Source: CAZMGD01 sp964565705
Lineage (GTDB): Bacteria; Actinomycetota; Acidimicrobiia; Acidimicrobiales; Ilumatobacteraceae
NCBI GenBank assembly: GCA_964565705.1
Contig: CAZMGD010000104.1
Span: 1-14,046, forward strand
Length of the DNA: 14,046 nucleotides
Direction: 5' to 3'
Part shown: positions 6,347-11,342 of the stretch, piece after piece
How positions within the stretch are numbered: position 1 is the first letter of the stretch
Layout of the letters: the number at the start of each line of letters is the position of its first letter
The notes under the pieces: generated by a model
Seen by the model: the letters and a program-made list of their open reading frames with translations, nothing else
Told to the model about the DNA's origin: nothing
Database searches by the model: none
Program-made: the position numbers and the translations under genes

Positions 6347-6364
6347 CGTATCGCCACTGTCCAA
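6330..6364 (+). repeat. direct repeat, left copy (candidate att site)
   Basis: GTCAGCGGCTCTTTTGTCGT (6330-6349) is identical to 9190-9209. Over 35 bases the copies agree at 31, and all four differences are transitions. This copy is the tail of the tRNA-Cys terminator. tRNA 3' flanks are common integration sites, but the repeat does not extend into the tRNA itself and no integrase is seen. Confidence 0.8.
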
Positions 6365-6517
6365 TTCGCCGCACACTCATCGTTCGGCGACAACGACTCG
6401 GCCAGCGCCGCTGAGTGTCGGGCCCCGACGCCGGCCCGGCGTCCGAAGACGCTCGCTCCGACCGGGGGCAGGGGATCCTGCTGGACTGTTGCGACCACGT
6501 GAGGCGAGGGGATCGAG

Positions 6518-7273
6518 ATGGGCATTTTGGACGGAAAGGTCGCGCTGATCACCGGCGGCGGCCAGGGGGTCGGCCGAGGGATCGCCCTCGCCTTGGCGTC
6601 CGAGGGCGCGTCGATCGCCATCACCGGTCGCACACCGTCCACGCTCGAGGCCGCCGTGACGGAGATCGAGGCACGTGGTGTGCGTGCGATCGCCCTGCCG
6701 GGCGACGTGAAGGACGACGCTGACATCGAAGCCAGCGTCGCGGCCACGGTGCGCGAGCTCGGCGCCGTCGACATCCTCGTCAACAACGCGCAGCAGGTTC
6801 CGCTCGGGCCCCTGCTCGAGATGTCGCGCGACGATCTCGACGATGCGTGGCGATCGGGCCCGCTCGCCGCGTTCAGCTACATGAAGGCGTGCCATCCGCA
6901 TCTCGTCGGCGGTGGTGTCATCATCAACCTCGCCACGTCATCGAGCTTGCGCCCCGACACCGAGGGCTACGGCGTCTATGGCGCCGTGAAGGAGGCGATG
7001 CGCACGCTCACACGGGCTGCCGCTTGCGAATGGGGACCTGCAGGGATCCGAGTCGTCAACCTCGTGCCGCTCGCTGCATCGTCGGGTTACCAGGGCTGGG
7101 AGGCCGCACGGCCCGAGGAGGCTGCGGCCTTCGCTCGGACCGTGCCGCTGCAGAGGGTCGGCGACTGCGAGACCGACATCGGCCGCATCGCAGTCTTCCT
7201 CTGCGGCCCAGATGCGTCATACATCACCGGCACGACGATCATGGCCGACGGCGGCCAGGCCTATCTCCGCTGA
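6518..7273 (+). CDS. short-chain dehydrogenase/reductase (SDR)
   Basis: A 251-residue classical SDR, a cytoplasmic NAD(P)-dependent oxidoreductase. Cofactor motif TGGGQGVGRG (residues 12-21, TGxxxGxG type); Arg38 after the second strand (ITGRTP) suggests NADP preference. NNAQ (89-92) replaces the usual NNAG, and LATSS with YGAVK gives catalytic Ser141/142, Tyr154 and Lys158. The C-terminus IMADGGQAY is the usual SDR ending. A Shine-Dalgarno sequence (GAGGGG) precedes ATG 6518. The substrate cannot be told: the family covers sugars, steroids and acyl thioesters. It converges on the VOC gene at 7362. Its upstream flank (6365-6517) holds a small hairpin at 6427-6443 but no gene. Confidence 0.92.
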   Translation: MGILDGKVALITGGGQGVGRGIALALASEGASIAITGRTPSTLEAAVTEIEARGVRAIALPGDVKDDADIEASVAATVRELGAVDILVNNAQQVPLGPLLEMSRDDLDDAWRSGPLAAFSYMKACHPHLVGGGVIINLATSSSLRPDTEGYGVYGAVKEAMRTLTRAAACEWGPAGIRVVNLVPLAASSGYQGWEAARPEEAAAFARTVPLQRVGDCETDIGRIAVFLCGPDASYITGTTIMADGGQAYLR

Positions 7274-7361
7274 CGCCGTCGGCACACGACGAACGGCTGC
7301 CCTCTCCCTCGTCGGTGACCCCGGCGCCGGTGATCGACAAACTCGTGAACCGGCTGGCAGA

Positions 7362-7862
7362 TCAGGTCGGGAACGTCCCCGTGCGCATCATCGTCTCGAA
7401 CGCCTCCCGGTTCGCGGCGTCGACAACCTCGAAGCGAATCCCGACGGTGTCGGCCGGGTCGGTGAACAAGAACTCCGGCTGGCCGCTGTCGTCGCGCATC
7501 ACCGCCTCGGATCGCACGCCGAGCGCAGACGCCCGACGCAAGGAATCGACGCAGCTGGCTGTCCACAGGCCGACGTGGTGCAGCGCCCAGCGGCCCTCGC
7601 ACGCATAGATCCCCTTCCCGTCGCCCTTGAGGATCTCGAAGTACGGCGGCCCGTTGACTGAGAAGCAGGCCTCGACCGTGACCGAGCGCGTCTCACCGTC
7701 GTCAACGGCGGGGGCATCGAAACGCAACGAATCGTGGAACTCCACACCGAGAAGCTCTCGGAACGCCCGACGTGCCTCGTCGACGTCTGCGACGATGACG
7801 CCGACGTGGAAGAACGGCTCGTAGGGACCACAGATGCCTTGCGATCGCTCGTTGTCAGTCAC
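7362..7862 (-). CDS. VOC-superfamily (glyoxalase-like) protein
   Basis: A 166-residue protein with two beta-alpha-beta-beta-beta halves of the vicinal oxygen chelate fold. The first half opens FFHVGVIVADVDEARRAFRELLGVEF (the typical 'HvgivV.D...a..ff.elLG' start). The second opens WALHHVGLW and ends EFLFTDPADTVGIRFEVVD. The two histidine sites and the terminal Glu match the usual divalent-metal ligands. The layout resembles the Glyoxalase_4/methylmalonyl-CoA epimerase-like group, but the reaction cannot be named. GTG at 7862 is chosen because a perfect AGGAGG Shine-Dalgarno sequence lies 5 bases upstream. It faces the SDR gene with 88 bases between the stops. Confidence 0.88.
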   Translation of the reverse strand: MTDNERSQGICGPYEPFFHVGVIVADVDEARRAFRELLGVEFHDSLRFDAPAVDDGETRSVTVEACFSVNGPPYFEILKGDGKGIYACEGRWALHHVGLWTASCVDSLRRASALGVRSEAVMRDDSGQPEFLFTDPADTVGIRFEVVDAANREAFETMMRTGTFPT

Positions 7863-8197
7863 TGATGCCTCCTGATGGCCATGGTCAGCTGGAGTCTGGC
7901 CGAGGGGAGGACGCGATGAGGACGCCACCTCGTGTGGCGGCATCGCGCGATCCACGCCGCCACAACACGCACCTTCGCATCGTCGAGTCGACCGAGGTCC
8001 GAAGGGTGCCCCACATCGCGGGCTTGTTGACCCAACCTTGCCCGGTGCACGCTGCTGCCGACCCGGCAACGCGGCCCTGTCGACGACGCTTGTCGGTGAC
8101 GGTCGACAACTGTTCATCAGCGACGCGGTCGGAACCCGCGCAGGTTTCGCGCGTCAGCGACGGCAGATCACTGTGGTGCCACACAGACCCCGAGGAA

Positions 8198-8281
8198 TCA
8201 CGGGATCGCGAGCCGTTCGACGGGCTGTCCGGTGATTCCTGCGATGACCTCGAAGTCCTTGCAGAGGTGGAGATTCAACAC
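8198..8281 (-). pseudogene. remnant of a vapC-type PIN toxin (C-terminal end only)
   Basis: The last 27 codons before a TGA read NLHLCKDFEVIAGITGQPVE then RLAIP. This matches the common C-terminal ending of one VapC PIN toxin group ('LH.DkDF..IA..TGQp.E'), including the final-strand Asp of the active site. Upstream of 8281 the frame turns into low-complexity Arg/Pro text, and no PIN N-terminus or antitoxin follows on this strand. The fragment therefore seems to be what is left after the rest was deleted or replaced by the intact vapBC pair on the other strand. Recognition is by eye from the family ending. Confidence 0.55.
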
Positions 8282-8391
8282 CGCCGCCCTTGCCTGCCGA
8301 CACTTGACACGGACCCGTGGTTGCCGACCAGCCCCCGGACCCGGGGCCGTCGGACGACCTGAGGTTGATGTGGCGAGAATTCTGTTGGGAA

Positions 8392-8412
8392 AGGCGCCAT
8401 ACTGGGCGCCAT
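8392..8412 (+). repeat. short direct repeat GGCGCCAT-ACTG-GGCGCCAT at the vapB start
   Basis: Two copies of GGCGCCAT separated by 4 bases, each containing the palindrome GGCGCC. The second includes the vapB ATG. Toxin-antitoxin operons are usually repressed by the antitoxin binding at such sites, so this is a candidate autoregulatory operator. Confidence 0.4.
8398..8403 (+). promoter_or_regulatory. candidate -10 box of vapBC
   Basis: CATACT (5 of 6 to TATACT) ends 7 bases before ATG 8411, with no Shine-Dalgarno sequence, which suggests a leaderless message. It lies between the two GGCGCC units. Confidence 0.35.
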
Positions 8413-8668
8413 GGAAGCAGGCGTCAGAGAGCTCCGTGACCACCTCAGCCGATATCTCGAGCTCGTGCGCGACGGTCACGAGGTCACGGTCACCGACCAC
8501 GGCACGGCAGTCGCGCGCATCGTGCCTCTCGATCAACCGCGTCCGCTCGACCGGTTGATCGCAGAAGGGCTTGTCACCCCGAGTCGCCAGCCGAAGCGCC
8601 CGCGACGTGGTCGAGGCATCAAGGCCAAGGGCACGGTGAGCGATCTGGTCGCCGAGCAACGTCGGTGA
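8411..8668 (+). CDS. vapB: Phd/YefM-family antitoxin
   Basis: An 85-residue antitoxin with the N-terminal Phd/YefM DNA-binding fold: GVRELRDHLSRYLELVRDG (about 4-22), then EVTVTDHGTAVARIVPLD, a close match to the family pattern 'vgvrElrd.ls..l..v..G..v.vT..G.pvAriv'. The C-terminal part is basic then ends GTVSDLVAEQRR, the toxin-neutralising tail commonly seen in VapB partners of PIN toxins. It would bind and inhibit the downstream toxin and repress its own operon. Its stop overlaps the vapC GTG as GTGA. Start ATG 8411 fits the family N-terminus exactly. Confidence 0.92.
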   Translation: MEAGVRELRDHLSRYLELVRDGHEVTVTDHGTAVARIVPLDQPRPLDRLIAEGLVTPSRQPKRPRRGRGIKAKGTVSDLVAEQRR

Positions 8669-9093
8669 TCGCCTACTTCGACACATCGTCAGTCGTCCCG
8701 CTCGTCGTCGGCGAAGCAGGCACCGAGCTGTGCAATCGGATCTGGAACGAATCGACGCGAATCGTGAGCGTGCGCTTGCTCTACCCGGAGGCGCGCGCCG
8801 CGCTCGCACGGGCCCAGCGAACGGGCCGCCTCACGCGTCCGCAGCTCACCGCGGCGGTGACGGAGTTGGATTCGATCGTTGCCGAGATCGATCTGATCGA
8901 ACTCACCGCCGAGCTCGCGCACGCGGCCGGCGAGCTCGCCGAGGAACACGGACTGCGCGGCCACGACGCCGTGCATCTCGCAGCGGCTCGATCGGTCGCC
9001 GACGAGGAGTTCGTGCTCGCGACCGGGGACGCAGAACTGGCGACCGCGGCGAGAGCACGCGGTCTGGCCGTCACGGTGACTGCGACCGGTTGA
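8665..9093 (+). CDS. vapC: PIN-domain toxin ribonuclease
   Basis: A 142-residue PIN-domain protein, the RNase toxin of the pair. The acidic active-site residues are in place: Asp6 (AYFDTSSVV), Glu42 (LYPEARAAL), Asp101 (LRGHDAVHLAAA) and Asp122 (LATGDAELA), so it looks intact. VapC toxins cut specific RNAs such as tRNA or rRNA using Mg2+; the target here is unknown. The start is GTG 8665, overlapping the antitoxin stop by 4 bases. It ends 43 bases before the stop of the truncated mazF on the opposite strand. Confidence 0.92.
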   Translation: MIAYFDTSSVVPLVVGEAGTELCNRIWNESTRIVSVRLLYPEARAALARAQRTGRLTRPQLTAAVTELDSIVAEIDLIELTAELAHAAGELAEEHGLRGHDAVHLAAARSVADEEFVLATGDAELATAARARGLAVTVTATG

Positions 9094-9151
9094 TCCGAGG
9101 CGCTGAAAGCGCCACTATGGGCGGTGTCGATCTGGCTACAGCAGCGCCTCT

Positions 9152-9164
9152 GGGTACAGGGCTT
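9152..9164 (-). repeat. 13-base match to tRNA-Cys, inverted
   Basis: GGGTACAGGGCTT is the exact reverse complement of tRNA-Cys bases 6267-6279 (3' side of the anticodon arm into the variable region), with looser similarity on both sides. It lies 26 bases from the right direct repeat. It may be a tRNA-derived scar or coincidence. Confidence 0.35.
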
Positions 9165-9189
9165 GCTTGTAACTGACGCGGGTCGATTT

Positions 9190-9224
9190 GTCAGCGGCTC
9201 TTTTGTCGTGTCGCCGCCGTCCGA
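9190..9224 (+). repeat. direct repeat, right copy (candidate att site)
   Basis: Partner of the copy at 6330-6364, offset by 2860 bases: 20 bases identical at the left end and 31 of 35 overall. It is embedded in the foreign 3' part of the truncated mazF frame, where it encodes GRRRHDKRAAD on the minus strand. The bases just before it (GGGTCGATT) loosely recall the tRNA T-loop GGGTTCGATT. Confidence 0.8.
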
Positions 9225-9316
9225 ACCCGAGCTCGGCGCCGATGCGGTCGGCGACGGGGTCGCGGGTCAACACGAGCACCGGCCGATCGCCGCCAGGCGT
9301 CGCCGCGAACCAGATC

Positions 9317-9565
9317 TCACCGCGTTGCATCGATGGCCCAATCCGACCAATCCTCCGCCAGACCCCAGTCGGCGATGTCGGCCAGGGCCCGCTCGCCTGC
9401 GTCCAGCGGCTGGGCGTGCCAACGGTCGGCGTCATGCTCCGACCGCAGGCGGTCCAGATGGCGGCGCAACGCCTCACGCAGGAGCTCGGACCGGTCCACG
9501 CCGAGCGTCTCCGCCCAACGTCGCGCTTCGTCCGCGTCGGCGGCATCGACGCGAAAGCTGAGCAT
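9317..9565 (-). CDS. ribbon-helix-helix antitoxin of the MazE type
   Basis: An 82-residue antitoxin. It has an N-terminal ribbon-helix-helix: strand MLSFRVDAADADEA, helices RRWAETLGVDRSELLREALR and HLDRLRSEHDADRW. The toxin-binding tail follows, ending LADIADWGLAEDWSDWA. This 'ERAL.eIADWG..EDWsdW' ending is typical of actinobacterial antitoxins paired with MazF. It overlaps the truncated toxin by 14 bases. The antitoxin looks complete although its toxin is broken, so it may survive as a solitary DNA-binding repressor. ATG 9565 has no strong Shine-Dalgarno sequence. A decayed relative lies at 13413-13467. Confidence 0.85.
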   Translation of the reverse strand: MLSFRVDAADADEARRWAETLGVDRSELLREALRRHLDRLRSEHDADRWHAQPLDAGERALADIADWGLAEDWSDWAIDATR

Positions 9566-9617
9566 TGTCAGACGTCGAGTGAAACACGTATGACGATTCC
9601 TGATGTCGGTCGCAGGG

Positions 9618-10145
9618 TCAGGACGGGGCGAGGAAGATCGCTTCGATCTCTGCGATCTGCCCGTGGCGGATGAGGAATCGTTCGTAGAGGCTGACGGGTT
9701 CGGCGAGGCCGGTCACGATGATGTCGGCGATCAAGATCGCTTCGTTGCCGTCGACGAACCACCGCCGGTTGACGATGTCGTCAACGGTGGCCTCCGCGCC
9801 TTGCCGTGTGGCTTCACGGATCTCTTCGGCGCTCGTGTCGCGAGGCGTCTCGGCGTGGTTCTGTTGGGTCCAGCGCACCACGTCGTCGTCGAGAAGTGTG
9901 TCATCGGGACGGTCGTCGACGAGCAGGCCCTGCACGTAGGTCTCGGCGATGGCGATCACGCACTCGCGGCTGAGCGGCGGGTCGATGCCGCGGCGACGCC
10001 AGCGCTGCGACATCGCACGATGTGTCGCGAGTGCGGTCTGCTGGTCGACGCCGGCGACGCCCACGCCCGAGAGCTTGCAGCCCGAGTGGGATCGATCACA
10101 GCCGGGGTCGGCCGTTCCGGTCGTCAACGCGCTGACCGCGACCAC
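9618..10145 (-). CDS. SnoaL/NTF2-like protein
   Basis: The C-terminal ~130 residues look like an NTF2/SnoaL-type cone fold: a helix LSRECVIAIAETYVQGLL, an acidic loop DDTLLDDDVVRWTQQNH, a helix EEIREATRQ, then beta strands NRRWFVDGNEAILIADIIV, VSLYERFLIRHGQIAEIEAIF. Such domains serve as small enzymes (isomerases, cyclases, hydrolases) or binding modules, and the function here is unknown. The start is uncertain. GTG 10145 is the longest supported start (third codon positions upstream of 10013 are still GC-rich); ATG 10013 would give a compact 131-residue domain. No Shine-Dalgarno sequence clearly decides between them. Two cysteines lie in the optional N-terminal part. It ends 52 bases before mazE on the same strand. 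Confidence 0.7.
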   Translation of the reverse strand: MVAVSALTTGTADPGCDRSHSGCKLSGVGVAGVDQQTALATHRAMSQRWRRRGIDPPLSRECVIAIAETYVQGLLVDDRPDDTLLDDDVVRWTQQNHAETPRDTSAEEIREATRQGAEATVDDIVNRRWFVDGNEAILIADIIVTGLAEPVSLYERFLIRHGQIAEIEAIFLAPS

Positions 10146-10233
10146 TGGCGCGACAGCAGGGGAAGGCGCATCGGGTTCTCGCTCCGGGGTGGTGGTGCAA
10201 CGTCGTGTTGTTCGAGCCGAGAGCCTAGGCGCG

Positions 10234-10256
10234 TGACGACGGTCACACCGTCGTCA
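10234..10256. promoter_or_regulatory. perfect 10-bp inverted repeat, candidate operator
   Basis: TGACGACGGT-CAC-ACCGTCGTCA is a perfect dyad with a 3-base centre. It sits in the 210-bp gap between the divergent SnoaL-like and PPOX genes, where an operator controlling both would lie. A terminator role is unlikely because both neighbours start here rather than end. No regulator gene is adjacent. Confidence 0.5.
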
Positions 10257-10355
10257 GATCCCCGGCGAGGAGGAGCGCTGGTGAGCAAGGGCTGCGCCTC
10301 GTGCTGACGCTCGGTGGCATCCTGATCGAACGGCCCGAACCGAAGGGGAGCAGTG

Positions 10356-10835
10356 ATGACCGACCTCGCCACCGTGGCACCGGCGTTCGTGGAGATGGCC
10401 CACCGCATCGTCTGGTGCGTCGCTGCCACGACGGATCGATCGGGCAAGCCCGCAACCCGCGTCCTCCACCCGGTGTGGGAGTGGCACGGCAACGACTTGA
10501 CCGGTTGGATCGCGACGAGCCCGAACTCGCCGAAGTCCCAGCACCTCGCCACGCTGCCGGCGCTGTCGCTGACGTACTGGTCGCCGAACCACGACACGTG
10601 CACCGCCGACTGTTCGACGTCGTGGGACGACACACCGCAGGGGCGTCAGGAGGGTTGGGACCGGTTCCTGCATGCGCCCGAACCGGTCGGATACGACCCG
10701 GCGATCATTCCGCAGTGGACGTCGCCCGAGGCGCCCGAGTTCGGCGTGCTCCGCCTGCAGCCCGTCCGACTGCGCGTCATGCCCGGCACGATCATGACCG
10801 GCGGGCAAGGCGAACTGCTCACCTGGCGCCGGTAG
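10356..10835 (+). CDS. pyridoxamine 5'-phosphate oxidase-fold flavoprotein
   Basis: A 159-residue protein of the PNPOx-like split-barrel superfamily, members of which bind FMN, F420 or heme. Visible: a helix APAFVEMAHRIVW, a strand VAATTDRSGKPATRVLHPVWEW (the common 'fv.T.d.dG.P..rp..pv'), TGWIATSPNSPKSQHLATLPALSLTYW (the 'k..nl..np.vsl.yw' strand), and the final VLRLQPVRLRVMPG. It lacks the full set of canonical PdxH substrate residues that I could recognise, so an oxidoreductase or general stress protein role is as likely as pyridoxamine oxidation. ATG 10356 is preferred over GTG 10353, because GGGGAG lies 5 bases before the ATG and only 2 before the GTG. The gene converges on the matrixin operon. 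Confidence 0.85.
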   Translation: MTDLATVAPAFVEMAHRIVWCVAATTDRSGKPATRVLHPVWEWHGNDLTGWIATSPNSPKSQHLATLPALSLTYWSPNHDTCTADCSTSWDDTPQGRQEGWDRFLHAPEPVGYDPAIIPQWTSPEAPEFGVLRLQPVRLRVMPGTIMTGGQGELLTWRR

Positions 10836-10988
10836 CGACCGTCGATCGAGAGGTCGGGGGCATCCACGGACAGAAGCTCTGCGGTTGGGTCGGTGAGATC
10901 GGCCCGGGACCGAGCTACGGCGTCATCGAGGGAGGCACAGTGCCGGTTGGTGACATACGTCAGCGACCTCACGAACAAGAACGCAGGG

Positions 10989-11004
10989 GATCGAGACCTC
11001 GATC
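10989..11004. terminator. weak hairpin between convergent genes
   Basis: GATCGAG-AC-CTCGATC, a perfect 7-bp dyad (about 6 bp with a 4-base loop if folded), lies 5 bases before the stop of the matrixin partner gene and about 150 bases after the PPOX gene. There is no T-tract. A terminator role is only suggested by position. The remaining 10836-10988 shows no convincing gene. Confidence 0.25.
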
Positions 11005-11009
11005 GGACC

Positions 11010-11342
11010 TCACCCGCCCGTTGGCTCAGCCTGTGCGGGCTCGAGGGTGACGGTCAAGACGCCGCCGTCGACGCCCAGTACGTAGGTGTAGCGACCCGGG
11101 CGGAGTTGCTCTTCACCGACGTAGTCCATCGGTTGGAACACGAGGTCCCCGTCCGCAGTCGCCGCCCGGATGGGTGCGTAGGGGTACGCGCGTGTGGTGG
11201 CGTGGAAATCGCTCGACCGACCCCTGGGGAGTGCGCCGTAATCGACCTCTTCGGTGTCCGGGAAGCGGGCCAGCACCCGTTCGAGATCGAACGTCGTCTC
11301 GTTCCGAACCCGGATCTCGACACCCCTGCCGGCGAGCTTCAC
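11010..11342 (-). CDS. small beta-rich protein coupled to the matrixin
   Basis: A 110-residue protein beginning at a GTG that overlaps the matrixin stop codon as GTGA, so it is very probably translated with it. The sequence looks all-beta: RGVEIRVRNETTFDLERVLARF, VDYGALPRGRSSDFHATTRAYPYA, IRAATADGDLVFQPMDYVGEEQL, RPGRYTYVLGVDG, VLTVTLEP. From memory, similar 'vRN.s..dfe.v.v.FP...vdYG.ipaG..S.Y...YryA....q.iDyvGE..L.PGrYTY.l' proteins occur as small bacterial lipoproteins of unknown function; here no signal peptide or lipobox is present. Because of the coupling it may be a partner, inhibitor or chaperone of the protease. That is inference. Confidence 0.75.
   Translation of the reverse strand: MKLAGRGVEIRVRNETTFDLERVLARFPDTEEVDYGALPRGRSSDFHATTRAYPYAPIRAATADGDLVFQPMDYVGEEQLRPGRYTYVLGVDGGVLTVTLEPAQAEPTGG

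Larger units (their letters stand above)
7863..8410. other. 548-bp stretch without an intact gene
   Basis: Lies between the VOC gene start (minus) and vapB (plus). It holds the VOC Shine-Dalgarno site (7868-7873), the remnant of a vapC C-terminus (8198-8281) and the vapB promoter area. Open frames on both strands here are arginine/serine-rich, give no recognisable domain and lack ribosome-binding sites. I see no convincing gene in 7880-8197. Base composition looks less GC-rich than the coding flanks. Confidence 0.6.
6330..9224. mobile_element. candidate small island bounded by direct repeats
   Basis: The segment between the two 35-base direct repeats carries an SDR gene, a VOC gene, a vapC remnant and an intact vapBC pair. 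The left boundary is next to tRNA-Cys, and the right boundary coincides with the point where a mazF reading frame loses family similarity. Parts of it (7880-8400) appear less GC-rich than the flanks. No integrase, transposase or terminal inverted repeats are visible. It could be a decayed island, a deletion scar between repeats, or a dispersed repeat family. Confidence 0.3.
9136..9330 (-). pseudogene. truncated MazF-type toxin
   Basis: A 64-codon frame whose first ~33 residues are a clear MazF/PemK N-terminus (QRGEIWFAATPGGDRPVLVL, then TRDPVADRIGA). Full-length toxins are about 100-115 residues and continue with a V-rich strand and a DNL/DNI motif. Here the frame changes to the arginine-rich GFGRRRHDKRAADKSTR and stops at 9136. 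The break (about 9235) lies next to the right copy of the 35-base direct repeat (9190-9224). The catalytic core after the first strand-loop region is missing, so the product is almost certainly non-toxic. ATG 9330 overlaps the antitoxin gene by 14 bases, the normal mazEF arrangement. Confidence 0.75.

Noticed and set aside
7885..8184. 99-codon minus-strand frame (MWHHSDLPSL...)
   Set aside because: No start signal and no recognisable family; low-complexity arginine stretches. Cannot be supported as a gene, though a decayed fragment is possible.
7865..8362. 165-codon plus-strand frame upstream of vapB
   Set aside because: Arg/Ser/Pro-rich, no ribosome-binding site suited to it (the AGGAGG there serves the minus strand), no domain recognised, and it runs antisense to the vapC remnant.
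10646..10978. Minus-strand frame with a protein-like stretch SLDDAVARSRADLTDPTAEL after the PPOX gene
   Set aside because: Only about 45 codons look protein-like, the rest is antisense to the PPOX gene, and there is no start signal; too little to call.
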